From Bacteroidota bacterium (GTDB taxonomy: Bacteria > Bacteroidota > Bacteroidia > Palsa-965): 64,000 nt of DNA. The notes below the pieces were generated by a model. It was given only the letters and a program-made list of their open reading frames with translations. It made no database searches and was not told the DNA's origin. The stretch spans positions 1 to 64,000 of the forward strand of contig JADBYT010000006.1 in assembly GCA_020402865.1 (NCBI GenBank). Reading direction: 5' to 3'. Below, piece after piece: positions 50,955 through 59,836 of the stretch; within the stretch, counting starts at the first letter, position 1; every line of letters starts with the position of its first letter. The position numbers were made by a program, and so were the translations under genes.

Positions 50955-53075
50955 TTACTGAAACACCTTTATCTCCATATCATCCCACCACACTGTTTCA
51001 CCATTGTTGTCATAATTCCACAGGAATATTTTCACCCTGTCTTCTTCAAAATCATTCGGGATTGAGAATTTTATCGAGAGTTTTTCCCATCCGTCAGGCG
51101 TTTTCTCATAGGGTTTATCAATAGAAATATTGATTTTGCTGCTTTTCAAATTCAGACTTCGGCTGTATGTATTCCCTTTGCACCAGATACTTACTTCGTA
51201 ATTAAACCCTTTCGCAACAGCTAATTCTAATCCGCCGGCATAGGCTTCTTTTGATGAAAAGGCGAGTGATGTTTTTCCGCTTCGTGCCTGTGTGGTGGTT
51301 TTTAAATTCGCATTGCCTATGTAAATACTTTTCTGTGAAGAAGTGAACACAGAGTCGCCAAGTGTGGTTTCAAAATCAGAATTGATTGTGGCTATAAGAT
51401 TAAATCGTTTTCCGGCACGCGTGGTGTCAGAGGTAATCAGCCATATTTCTTCTTTTGTTACAGGATGCCGGTACACTCTTTTGGTTTCTACGTAATTCCC
51501 GTTCGCGTCGGTAAATTCTGCCAGTTTTTTAAGTTCCGGATAGGCCTGCAGCGTGTCGGAAGAATGGATATAGAATAAAAACCGGGGATAGCGTTTGGTG
51601 AAATCACTGGTTAAGGCGGTTTCTAAAAAGTTGTCGTACTCGCCATTTGAGGAATTGAAGATCCAGCTATCGGGATAGTATTTGAGGATACGCGCAGCAA
51701 ATTTCATACGAATATCGCCCGAAAAGGCCAGACCAAAGCGGAATCCACAAATTGGTGAAGGGCCATTGCAATAGGTGCTGCTGAATATTGCCGGTAATTT
51801 CCCCTGCGCATTAAACGCTTCAATTACTTCGGCTGAATGATCCTGGGGCTGAAAATTGAAATTATAATATACACGATGCGGATACAGCAGCACAACCGAA
51901 AAGACGCACACAGCCGGAATAAGTAATGTATTACGCGCAACCAACTGCAGTTTTAATTTAAGCTGCGGCCAGATTGAAAATACTGTTAGCAGTGCAGTAA
52001 GCAAAGCCAGCCCGCTGAGTATTTGTACCGAAATCAGATAATGATAGGCAAATTCTTTTGAGGCCATCGCGAGATTGGCCGCCGCGGCAATAAGAATACC
52101 GCCCAGAAGCCTGAATTTTAAGGCGTTTGGTGCCATCCATTTTTTATAACGGATAAATCCGGCTATTAAAAGTAGGGCACAAACAATTAATAGAATAATA
52201 TAAATTTTGTTATGCAGATAATGCGTATAAAGATTGTTTGTAAAATCGTTTTTATTTACAAATCCTTCTTCTCCTGAACCGTATCTCCCTTTATGGGTTA
52301 GTATTCCGAAAAGGAATTGAAAAAAATGGGCGATTTTATTTTTGGCCGGAAGTACGAACAACGCAGTGCATATAAATGCACCGGTCAGATAAATTAGTTT
52401 GTAGATATTTCCGCTGAGGAGGAATAAGGGAATTGCAAAAAGTACAACTGCCGGAAATTTTGTGACAGCCATAAATGCGGTGACTATCGAAAACGCAATG
52501 GCATATCTTATTTTTCGTGCATGTGTAAGCTCCTTACAATAAAGCATGTGAATACATATTCCGCTCAGGACAATACCGCCACTGATCAGAAAAGCTTCGG
52601 GCATGAGTAAGGTGAAATAGATAATCAGAAACTGCGAAAAAAAGAGCATACACTGCATGAGCAGCGCCACTCCCATTTTTTTGCCCGAATGTTTCCACAC
52701 AAAAAAGCCAAGCCACATCAGTAAAAGTGTATTTATAATGAACATGCCTGTGCGTCCGGCCATGATATACACTTCCGGATTTGCTACCACATCATCAACA
52801 ACCGACGGCGCACTGCGGAAAAGATAGACTATACGTATAACCACCGCCTGAAACACCTGCACGGTGGTACCCGGGTTATCCGTATGCCCGATATCGAATG
52901 AACCGGTGGCGAGTGTGAGGCCGTTCATGAGATAGGCATAAGCCGGATCGGAACTTGTGTAGTGGCTGATGGGGTGCTGTTTAATATGCATCACGCCCAA
53001 AACCGCAACCACAGCGGGCAGGAGGAACAAAAACAGTTGTTCGCGCTTGAGATTTATGAACGACAATAGTTTCAT
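50955..53075 (-). CDS. Polytopic GT-C-like membrane protein with C-terminal beta-sandwich
   Basis: 706 residues. Around 10-11 membrane helices in ~15-415. The opening loop has TSSDPAYAYLMNGL and GHTDNPGTTVQVF, which resembles GT39-type glycosyltransferases with an acidic first loop. The region ~430-545 is soluble. The C-terminal ~555-706 looks like a carbohydrate-binding or galactose-binding-like sandwich (LKTTTQARSGKTSLAFSS, WEKLSIKFSIPND, NGETVWWDDMEI). More AT-rich than its neighbours. The C-terminal module on the outer side suggests glycan recognition. Identity is moderate. Stop is 4 nt from the convergent rfaE2 stop. Confidence 0.7.
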   Translation of the reverse strand: MKLLSFINLKREQLFLFLLPAVVAVLGVMHIKQHPISHYTSSDPAYAYLMNGLTLATGSFDIGHTDNPGTTVQVFQAVVIRIVYLFRSAPSVVDDVVANPEVYIMAGRTGMFIINTLLLMWLGFFVWKHSGKKMGVALLMQCMLFFSQFLIIYFTLLMPEAFLISGGIVLSGICIHMLYCKELTHARKIRYAIAFSIVTAFMAVTKFPAVVLFAIPLFLLSGNIYKLIYLTGAFICTALFVLPAKNKIAHFFQFLFGILTHKGRYGSGEEGFVNKNDFTNNLYTHYLHNKIYIILLIVCALLLIAGFIRYKKWMAPNALKFRLLGGILIAAAANLAMASKEFAYHYLISVQILSGLALLTALLTVFSIWPQLKLKLQLVARNTLLIPAVCVFSVVLLYPHRVYYNFNFQPQDHSAEVIEAFNAQGKLPAIFSSTYCNGPSPICGFRFGLAFSGDIRMKFAARILKYYPDSWIFNSSNGEYDNFLETALTSDFTKRYPRFLFYIHSSDTLQAYPELKKLAEFTDANGNYVETKRVYRHPVTKEEIWLITSDTTRAGKRFNLIATINSDFETTLGDSVFTSSQKSIYIGNANLKTTTQARSGKTSLAFSSKEAYAGGLELAVAKGFNYEVSIWCKGNTYSRSLNLKSSKINISIDKPYEKTPDGWEKLSIKFSIPNDFEEDRVKIFLWNYDNNGETVWWDDMEIKVFQ

Positions 53076-53212
53076 ATCAGGTGCGAAAGATAACGAATCT
53101 CTGGTAAGCTGTACTGCGTAATTACGGGTGAGCTATGCCAAAAACCTGTTGATGAATTGGTTCCGGCGGCGATGCAAAAAGGTGTTTTCGGCAGTATCTT
53201 CGTAAGCACATT

Positions 53213-54586
53213 ATGGCCAAAACCAAGTCTGTTTATTTCTGTCAAAACTGCGGTGCGCAGTCGCCCAAGTGGATTGGTAAATGCCCTTCGTGCGGGGAGT
53301 GGAACACGTATGCGGAGGAAATTGTGAGCAAGGTTTCACATCCTCAGGCTCCGGCGTTTGTGAGTAAGTCGTCGGGCGGGCGGGTGGCCAGGCCGCAGTT
53401 GCTGAGTGCTGTTACCGTGGGCGAAGAAGTGCGGCTGCCGGTTTACGACAAAGAGCTGAGCCGTGTGCTTGGCGGCGGACTGGTGCCGGGTTCGCTCATT
53501 CTTTTTGGCGGCGAGCCGGGCATTGGCAAATCCACACTCATGCTGCAACTGGCCGTAAACCTCAAAGGCATGCGTGTGCTGTATGTGTCGGGCGAGGAAA
53601 GTGAACAGCAGATACGCATGCGCGCCGAGCGTATTGGCATTCATAATCCCGATTGTTTCATTCTCACCGAAACGAGCACGCAGCATATTTTCCAGCAGAT
53701 TGCTGAAATAGAGCCGCAACTGCTTATCATCGACTCGATACAAACCCTGCATACGGCACATGTAGAATCATCGCCGGGCAGTGTGTCGCAGGTGCGCGAG
53801 TGTGCGGCTGAGCTTTTGCGCTATGCCAAAGAGTCGGATGTGCCGGTGTTTCTCATCGGCCATATTACCAAGGAAGGTTCGCTGGCCGGGCCCAAGGTAC
53901 TTGAGCACATGGTGGATACCGTGCTTCAGTTTGAAGGCGACCGCAACCATGTGTATCGTTTGCTGCGCACCGTGAAAAACCGTTTCGGCAGCACTTCCGA
54001 GCTTGGCATTTATGAAATGCAGGGCAGCGGCCTGCGCGAAGTAAGTAACCCTTCGGAAATTCTCATCACCGCGCGCGAAGAACCGGTGAGCGGAGTAACC
54101 ATAGCCGTACTGCTCGAAGGCATGCGGCCCATGCTCATTGAAACGCAGGCATTGGTAAGTACTGCGGCCTACGGCACACCGCAACGCTCAAGCACCGGTT
54201 TCGATTTGCGCCGCTTAGCCATGCTGCTCGCCGTACTCGAAAAACGTTGCGGCTTCCGCCTCGGACAAAAAGATGTATTCCTGAACATAGCCGGCGGCCT
54301 CAAAGTAGAAGACCCCGGCATTGACCTTGCCGTGGTGTGCGCCGTACTTTCCAGCAATGCCGATATTCCCATTGCTCCCGGCGTGTGCTTTGCCGCCGAA
54401 GTAGGCCTGAGCGGCGAAATACGCCCTGTAAACCGCATTGAGCAGCGCATTGCCGAAGCCGAGAAATTAGGCTTTAAGGAAATTTATATTTCCAAATACC
54501 ACAAAGGCTTAAAGCCCGGCGATTACGGCATTAAGCTGCATCAGGTGGGGAAAATTGAGGAAGTGTTTGGCGGGTTGTTCGGGTAA
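53213..54586 (+). CDS. radA: DNA repair protein RadA/Sms
   Basis: 457 residues, normal length. N-terminal zinc finger Cys10, Cys13, Cys24, Cys27; RecA-like ATPase with Walker A GGEPGIGKST (99-108) and LLIIDSIQT; the RadA-specific KNRFGS motif at 255-260; C-terminal Lon-like domain (GGLKVEDPGIDLAV, AAEVGLSGEIRPV). Branch-migration helicase in recombinational repair. A TATCTTCG box at 53195-53202 ends 10 nt before the ATG. Stop is 12 nt from the convergent gene. Confidence 0.96.
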   Translation: MAKTKSVYFCQNCGAQSPKWIGKCPSCGEWNTYAEEIVSKVSHPQAPAFVSKSSGGRVARPQLLSAVTVGEEVRLPVYDKELSRVLGGGLVPGSLILFGGEPGIGKSTLMLQLAVNLKGMRVLYVSGEESEQQIRMRAERIGIHNPDCFILTETSTQHIFQQIAEIEPQLLIIDSIQTLHTAHVESSPGSVSQVRECAAELLRYAKESDVPVFLIGHITKEGSLAGPKVLEHMVDTVLQFEGDRNHVYRLLRTVKNRFGSTSELGIYEMQGSGLREVSNPSEILITAREEPVSGVTIAVLLEGMRPMLIETQALVSTAAYGTPQRSSTGFDLRRLAMLLAVLEKRCGFRLGQKDVFLNIAGGLKVEDPGIDLAVVCAVLSSNADIPIAPGVCFAAEVGLSGEIRPVNRIEQRIAEAEKLGFKEIYISKYHKGLKPGDYGIKLHQVGKIEEVFGGLFG

Positions 54587-54598
54587 TTATGTAACACA

Positions 54599-55933
54599 CT
54601 AACGCAAACCATCTTTCACATCCTGCACGCGCGGCCCGCCAAACGCATAGGTAATGCCCAGCCGCGAGCCCAGCGACGATTGCTGCTGCTGCGTTTCAGT
54701 GTTAATGGTGAAATCATTGCCAAACGTGTAAGTAAGCAGCATATCCTGCGTGAGCCGGTAATTGGCCGTGAGCGAAGTTTTGAAATCCGCATTGTATTTC
54801 AACGTCACCTGTCCGCTGCTGCCTGAAGATGATGCGCCAATCACTTCCCACTGAAAACGCTGAATGAGTTCGGCATTGATGCTCCAGCGCTCACCTTCAA
54901 TCATTACCCTTCCGCCAAAATCGAAATTATTGAAACGCGAAAGCGTATCAAATTTAGAAGAAAGAAAACGCGCCAGCCCTCCAACTTCGAAATGCCCGTT
55001 TTCGGTGCGATACGTGCCGGTAAACCAGATTCCGAATTTGGGCACTTTTGAAAACGTAATATCATTTCCCGGAAAATCAAGCAACATGGCCGCCGCCATT
55101 TCCACACAAAGTCCGTAGCGTTGTGTAAGCGATTCTACAACCTGATTGTAATTCGACATAAAATCAGCCTGCTCAGTAATGGCAATCATGGCCGCATTAA
55201 GCTGAGTAAAAATTTCGGTGTTTGATTTTCCTTCGGCATACATCTGTACAGCTATCTCGCGCAGGTTCTGTTCAATCATGGCATTCACCACGCCTGTATC
55301 AGCCAGATGATTACTGCTTTTGAGTGATTCGGCACAGCTTTTTTTGAGCGTGCTGATCAAACTGTCGGCACTTTTGAACTTGTTTTTTCCGGTTACCTGG
55401 AGTTGTTGAAGTGCGGTGGTAACCGTGAGGATATTGAGCTGTGTGGCCAGCAGTGCCCTGAACGCATAGCGCCCTTTTGAGGTAGGTTTAAATTCGGCCA
55501 ATTGCGTGCGGTAACCCAAACCCATACGCGGATTTGTTTTTGAGGTATCGTTGTAGGTTTTGAAATCGCCGGTGGCAAGCGAGAACGAAGAGTTGATGCG
55601 CAGTGTATTCCAGTTGAATCCGTTGTCTTTTCGACCGTATATAAATGAGGGTGAGTTGGACGGATTGATTTCCCGGAGCGTAAAGAAAGGATTGAATTCA
55701 ACGGCAATGTTTTTGGGAATCACAAATTTGTTGTCCTGAAAAAACGAGTTGGTGAGATTGGTTTCCAGTTCACGCCATGATTTCGGTCGTGAAATTTCGG
55801 TGGGTTGCACGCCAAGAATGGTAAAGCCCGGTGAAGACGGTGTTTTCAGTTCATCAAGTTTAATCTGATCGGTGCTTTTTTGTGCGTGCAGCGAAACAGA
55901 AAGAAGGAGAAAGGCGAGGAAAAATGATTTCAT
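54599..55933 (-). CDS. Probable outer-membrane beta-barrel protein, unknown family
   Basis: 444 residues. Signal peptide ends SLHAQ (~17). The rest alternates polar and aromatic residues in strand-like stretches (FNWNTLRINSSFSLATGD, RFQWEVIGASSSGS, SLTANYRLTQDMLLTYTFG) with a helical insertion at ~165-270. The end GSRLGITYAFGGPRVQDV suggests a barrel close. No T9SS tail. Downstream of, and 11 nt after, the small gene at 55945 on the same strand. Function unknown. Confidence 0.65.
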   Translation of the reverse strand: MKSFFLAFLLLSVSLHAQKSTDQIKLDELKTPSSPGFTILGVQPTEISRPKSWRELETNLTNSFFQDNKFVIPKNIAVEFNPFFTLREINPSNSPSFIYGRKDNGFNWNTLRINSSFSLATGDFKTYNDTSKTNPRMGLGYRTQLAEFKPTSKGRYAFRALLATQLNILTVTTALQQLQVTGKNKFKSADSLISTLKKSCAESLKSSNHLADTGVVNAMIEQNLREIAVQMYAEGKSNTEIFTQLNAAMIAITEQADFMSNYNQVVESLTQRYGLCVEMAAAMLLDFPGNDITFSKVPKFGIWFTGTYRTENGHFEVGGLARFLSSKFDTLSRFNNFDFGGRVMIEGERWSINAELIQRFQWEVIGASSSGSSGQVTLKYNADFKTSLTANYRLTQDMLLTYTFGNDFTINTETQQQQSSLGSRLGITYAFGGPRVQDVKDGLR

Positions 55934-55944
55934 GTGAAAGGGCG

Positions 55945-56292
55945 CTAAATGAAAATGACGGTGATCTTGAACTGAATACTTTCTCCCTGATAGCTGGTTG
56001 TGGCGGTAAATGATTTCGAATATTTACCGCATTTTACAATCACGGTCATTTTATTGCTTTGCGTATCAAAATCAGTTACCAATGCCTGGCAATACATTTT
56101 TTTGCCGTGCAACTGACTGCCTTTTCCAATAGATACGTTTTTTATACTGCCCACCTGCGAGCCGCCTGCGGGTGTTATCAGTGAACAGTCGCCGGTTTGC
56201 GGCGATTCAATGCTCATGGACACTTTTTGCTCCGTGGCCTCATCCTCGGCGGCGAGGGTAATTGTCCAATCGAAATCTTCTGTTTTTGACAT
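55945..56292 (-). CDS. Small protein of unknown function
   Basis: 115 residues from ATG 56292 (MSKTEDFDWTITLAAEDEAT). Predicted all-beta, no signal peptide, no known motif. Precedes the probable outer-membrane protein by 11 nt and is probably cotranscribed. May be a secreted effector or a small beta-sandwich; nothing further can be said. Confidence 0.65.
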   Translation of the reverse strand: MSKTEDFDWTITLAAEDEATEQKVSMSIESPQTGDCSLITPAGGSQVGSIKNVSIGKGSQLHGKKMYCQALVTDFDTQSNKMTVIVKCGKYSKSFTATTSYQGESIQFKITVIFI

Positions 56293-56432
56293 GGTTCGGG
56301 TTATGCACAAGTGAGTAATTGGTTTGGTGCTTTGCGAAAAGTTTGGCCGAAATAATAAACGGATGCTTCCGCAAATGACACAGCCAAATTACAATTAAAT
56401 GCAAACTATTTACGCCGGGCTGTAAAACCTGT

Positions 56433-57455
56433 TCAGCTCACTGCACTTTCGAGGAGCGTAAGCGTGCCGTTATCGGCATCGAGTGTGCAGGAAACACCCA
56501 GGGGCAGGGTGAGTTTATCGCGCACATGTCCAAAGGGGAAACCGGTAACTACCGGGATGCCCAGATTGCCAAGTTTTTGCTGCAGCACTTCGGTAAGTGT
56601 AAACGATTTGTCGGGCTCTTCGGCGTCGCATTTGGTGCAGGCGCCCCACACAATGCCGCTGAGTTTGCGCAATGCGCCGGCCAGTTCGAGTTGCGTGAGG
56701 AGGCGGTCTATGGCGTAGGGTTCTTCTTCGGTTTCTTCGAGGAAGAGGATGGCGTTGGTAAAGTCGGGTTGCCAGGGTGTGCCCAGCAGTGCGCAGAGTA
56801 CGGTGAGGTTTCCGCCCAGCAGGATGCCGGTGTTTTTACCGCCGTGTAAAACGCCATGATTTTGACCGGGTAACAAGCGCAACGTGTGCGGGCCTGTTTG
56901 GGTGGTGAGTTGCAGGAATTGTGTAGTGGTAAAACCTTCCCAGGTGGAATTGCCCACCGGGCCGTGAAACGTAACCATACCGGTGTGTGCCTGAAAGGCA
57001 AGCAGCAGTGTGGTAATATCGCTGAAACCGCTTAGCACTTTTGGGTTTGCCGCAGCTTTTTGCAAATCGAGCAGCGGGAGCAAACGTGCGCAGCCCCAGC
57101 CGCCGCGCATGGCTACGATGCCGTGTACATTGCGGTTTTCGAAGAGTTGTTGAAGTTCGGCAGCGCGTTGTGCATCGGTGCCGGCGAGGTAGCCGTGGCG
57201 GAGTTTGAGCGTGTCGCCGTGCATAACGCGAAAGCCGGCCGCTTCAATGGCCAGCGTGGCCTTTTGTATGCTTTCGTCGTTAAAGATGGCGCCGGCAGGC
57301 GCAGTGAGTGCAATAAAATCGCCTTTACGCAAACGCGGCGGCCTGAGGAGTTTGCGTTCACTTTGCGGCTGCGCGCGAAGCGCGGGCGTAAGTGCCGATG
57401 CGGCGGCAAGCGCCAGTGCGCGTTGCAGAAATAAACGACGGTTGCTGCGATGCAT
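56433..57455 (-). CDS. LD-carboxypeptidase (peptidase S66)
   Basis: 340 residues. Catalytic triad of the LdcA/MccF family in place: Ser145 (LSGFSDITT), a Glu at 240-241 (LFLEE) and His310 (FPFGHVRDKLTLPLG). Motif MRGGWGCARLL at ~116-126. Cleaves the L,D bond of tetrapeptides in murein recycling. Unlike the cytoplasmic E. coli enzyme, it starts with a signal peptide carrying RRLFLQ, a Tat-like twin arginine, ending LRAQ; an exported form is likely. A TATCTTCA box ends 5 nt before the ATG. Confidence 0.92.
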   Translation of the reverse strand: MHRSNRRLFLQRALALAAASALTPALRAQPQSERKLLRPPRLRKGDFIALTAPAGAIFNDESIQKATLAIEAAGFRVMHGDTLKLRHGYLAGTDAQRAAELQQLFENRNVHGIVAMRGGWGCARLLPLLDLQKAAANPKVLSGFSDITTLLLAFQAHTGMVTFHGPVGNSTWEGFTTTQFLQLTTQTGPHTLRLLPGQNHGVLHGGKNTGILLGGNLTVLCALLGTPWQPDFTNAILFLEETEEEPYAIDRLLTQLELAGALRKLSGIVWGACTKCDAEEPDKSFTLTEVLQQKLGNLGIPVVTGFPFGHVRDKLTLPLGVSCTLDADNGTLTLLESAVS

Positions 57456-57618
57456 GTATGTGAAGATAGCAAATTGCGCGCCGCATTGCTTTGCCTGTAC
57501 ACATAACGGGCTGGTATTTTATTGCACCGGACGGTTTGGGTGCATAGCCCGGGGTGTAATGGAAATGCAGCCTTGCAGTATGTATTTTCATTACCATGCT
57601 GCATTGCAATGGAACACC

Positions 57619-57656
57619 GGAGCGAACGTTCTTTTGAAATACCTGTGGTTCGCTCC
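57619..57656. other. Hairpin downstream of methyltransferase gene
   Basis: Nine-bp inverted repeat (57619-57627 with 57648-57656), 20-nt loop, 8 nt past the stop at 57664. No T-run follows on the minus strand, so termination is uncertain. The rest of 57469-57663 has no supported gene. Confidence 0.35.
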
Positions 57657-57663
57657 TCCTCTT

Positions 57664-58428
57664 TTATTTTCGCGCAACAATCAATCGCAATGCCGCCGTG
57701 TATTCAGGTTGTGTGCGGAGATGTCCGTACTTTTTATCCCACTCGCCCGACATAAGTTCGGTTTCCAGACGTTTCACGAGCAGCTCTTCCTCGCCCGGTT
57801 TCAGAAAGCCCCAGGCCGATTGCGACTTACGCACTTCAGGAAGCAGAAACATTTCGGGGCGTCCGAAAAATGCTTCCTGAAAACCGTCGGTACAATGCAG
57901 GGTAACCGGAATTTTTATCACTTCGCAATTATCGCCCAGTGCGGCTGTAATGCGTTCGATTTTCGGGTAGCGGGTTTTTTCCACTTCAATGAGCTCGGGG
58001 AAATAATGCACGTTCCAGAATTCGTGCAGGGCATCGGGATCAAATGTCATTATGACCACCTTGTTTTTTGCTACGCGATGTAGTTCGCGCAGGCCCTGTT
58101 CAATGTCGGGCCAGTGGTGTACGGTAACCATAGCCATTACGGCATCAAATGCATTATCATCAAACGGTAATGCACCTGCCACACCATTTACAGCCGGATT
58201 TTTGCCCGCTTCCAGTCGCTGCATGCGCATGCGTGCTGAAGGTTCAACGGCCACCACATACTTATCTTCCGGTTCATACGAGCCCGCACCTGCGCCTACA
58301 TTGAGCACGGTGTGCGCATTGCCGAGAGCGTGGTGTATGTGGGCGGCTATGTGTTTGTCGGCACGGCGTATCTGGCTGTAGTGCTGCCCGTGTGCGTTGT
58401 AGTCGAAAGCCGGGTTTGCGATTTGCAT
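57664..58428 (-). CDS. SAM-dependent methyltransferase (class I)
   Basis: 254 residues. SAM-binding motif I VLNVGAGAGSYE (~46-57), motif II VVAVEPSARM, post-motif ALPFDDNAFDAVMAMVTVHHW and LHRVAKNKVVI, as in UbiE/Methyltransf_11 proteins. Soluble. Substrate cannot be inferred; the C-terminal half is not like UbiE. Single gene. Confidence 0.88.
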   Translation of the reverse strand: MQIANPAFDYNAHGQHYSQIRRADKHIAAHIHHALGNAHTVLNVGAGAGSYEPEDKYVVAVEPSARMRMQRLEAGKNPAVNGVAGALPFDDNAFDAVMAMVTVHHWPDIEQGLRELHRVAKNKVVIMTFDPDALHEFWNVHYFPELIEVEKTRYPKIERITAALGDNCEVIKIPVTLHCTDGFQEAFFGRPEMFLLPEVRKSQSAWGFLKPGEEELLVKRLETELMSGEWDKKYGHLRTQPEYTAALRLIVARK

Positions 58429-58539
58429 GAGTGGAAGTTTGTGGTGGTGAAAGTAGGGCTAAAGGTGTTTAGAAAAATCACTCTTAATCAATTTAACACT
58501 TATTCCGCCTTCAATTCAAAACCATGTAAATATTAATAA

Positions 58540-58580
58540 ATGAAAACCGGGTTTGTCAAACAGACAAACCCGGTTTTCAT
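58540..58580. terminator. Perfect 18-bp hairpin, probable terminator of the OmpA gene
   Basis: Arms 58540-58557 and 58563-58580 are fully complementary around a 5-nt loop. It lies between the OmpA stop (58689) and the methyltransferase start (58428) on the minus strand; the following minus-strand sequence is moderately T-rich. Confidence 0.65.
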
Positions 58581-58592
58581 TTGAAAATAACT

Positions 58593-58640
58593 ATCGAAAT
58601 ATACAATCGAAAAACATGATCGAAAAAACGATCGAAGAAC
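58593..58640. repeat. Four iterons of ATCGAAR
   Basis: ATCGAAA-type words begin at 58593, 58606, 58619 and 58631, a 12-13-bp spacing close to a helical turn. They lie between the hairpin and the OmpA stop. Confidence 0.5.
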
Positions 58641-58655
58641 CACTCAAGTCACCGC

Positions 58656-58690
58656 AACTGTCATTTCGAGCGGAGCCGAGAAAGACAGTT
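58656..58690. repeat. Palindromic element abutting the OmpA stop
   Basis: Starts AACTGTC and ends GACAGTT (7-bp inverted ends), with a core of TCATTTCGAGCGGAGCCGAG followed by AAA. From memory this core resembles short dispersed palindromes common in Bacteroidota genomes. It overlaps the TAA of the OmpA gene. A single copy is visible here. Confidence 0.5.
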
Positions 58691-59690
58691 AGTTCCCCAG
58701 CACTTTAAACAACTCATCCAGTTTAGGCGTGAGTACAATATCGGTTCGGCGGTTTTTGGCGCGTGCTTCGGGTGTTTTGGCGGCATCTACAGGCATGTGT
58801 TCACCGTGTCCGGCCGCAGTAATACGCTTGGGATCGATGGCTTTGTTCTGCAGCAGAATTTTGGTTACCGAAGTGGCGCGCATTACGCTGAGGTCCCAGT
58901 TGTCTTTTATTTCGCCGGCACCTTTCATGGGCACATCGTCGGTGTGGCCTTCTACCATTACATTAATATCCGTGTTGGCGGCGAGTACATTGGACAGTGT
59001 TTTTAGTGCTTCTTCGCCTTTGGGCTGCACTTTGGTGCTTCCGGTGGCAAAGAGGAGTTTGTCTTCCATCGACACATAAATCTTACCGTTTTTCTGTTCA
59101 ATGGTAAGTCCGTTTCCTTCAAAGCCCACGAGCGCCTGTTTTACTTTGAGTCGGATATCGTTAAGCGCCTGATCTTTTGCAGCCAGTGCGGCTTCGAGTT
59201 CTTTCACACGGGCTTCGCGTTTGCCAAGCTCGGTTGTCAGCGAGTCGAGCGAGCGTTTCTGTGCGCGCATGCTGATGTCCACACGACGCAGCGAATCTTC
59301 CTTGCGGATAAGTTGTTCCTGAGTCAAGTTGAGTTTGCCCACCAGCTGTGTGTTTTCGGTGGTGGTGCGCTGCATGAGTTCGCGGTTTTGCTTGAGCAGC
59401 AATTCGTAGTTGGCCAGCAGCTGGTCGTACTGTGCGGTAATACGGCGGAAAGATGTGCCGCAAATCGACGTATCGCGGCGCAGCCCGTCGAGCTGTTTGT
59501 TGGTTTCGGTAAGCTGGCGGTTAAGCTCGTTTACCTGTGTTTCGTAGTTCTGGTTGCTGGTTTTGGCGGTGGCCAGTTCGGCTTCGGCCGCTTTACGGCG
59601 TGCTACTTCTTCTTCATACTTTCTCCCGCTCACACAACCGGCTGTTACAGCCACGGCAAGTATCAATGCAAAAACGAAAATGTTTCTCAT
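58689..59690 (-). CDS. OmpA-family lipoprotein
   Basis: 333 residues. Lipobox VTAGC (Cys19) followed by VSGRKYEEE, then a long coiled coil ~25-185. C-terminal OmpA domain ~205-325 with NVMVEGHTDDVPM, NWDLSVMRATSV, RITAAGHGEHMPV and NRRTDIVL, the peptidoglycan-binding signature (Asp and Arg in place). Links the outer membrane to murein. A TACCTTTA box lies ~20 nt before the ATG. Its N-terminal architecture resembles that of the YfiR-like lipoprotein at 24515. Confidence 0.93.
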   Translation of the reverse strand: MRNIFVFALILAVAVTAGCVSGRKYEEEVARRKAAEAELATAKTSNQNYETQVNELNRQLTETNKQLDGLRRDTSICGTSFRRITAQYDQLLANYELLLKQNRELMQRTTTENTQLVGKLNLTQEQLIRKEDSLRRVDISMRAQKRSLDSLTTELGKREARVKELEAALAAKDQALNDIRLKVKQALVGFEGNGLTIEQKNGKIYVSMEDKLLFATGSTKVQPKGEEALKTLSNVLAANTDINVMVEGHTDDVPMKGAGEIKDNWDLSVMRATSVTKILLQNKAIDPKRITAAGHGEHMPVDAAKTPEARAKNRRTDIVLTPKLDELFKVLGN

Positions 59691-59789
59691 GGTTATTCAG
59701 GTTAATTGGGTAAAGGTAAATCACCGGTACGGAACCTGAAAACACCTGCAACCAAGTTATTAACTGTTTAGTGTGAGCGCAATTACAAA

Positions 59790-59819
59790 AAAGCCCGGCA
59801 GTTGTGGCTGTCGGGCTTT
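59790..59819 (-). terminator. Rho-independent terminator of the peptide-binding protein gene
   Basis: Twelve-bp stem (59790-59801 with 59808-59819, one G-T pair), 6-nt loop, 17 nt past the stop at 59837, followed by T-rich sequence on the minus strand. Confidence 0.85.
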
Positions 59820-59836
59820 ATTAGGCTATAAGCTGC

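Noticed and set aside
57469-57618. Short peptide-like frame with a Pro/His-rich stretch
   Set aside because: No start, no conservation evidence, and only a hairpin nearby; left as non-coding.
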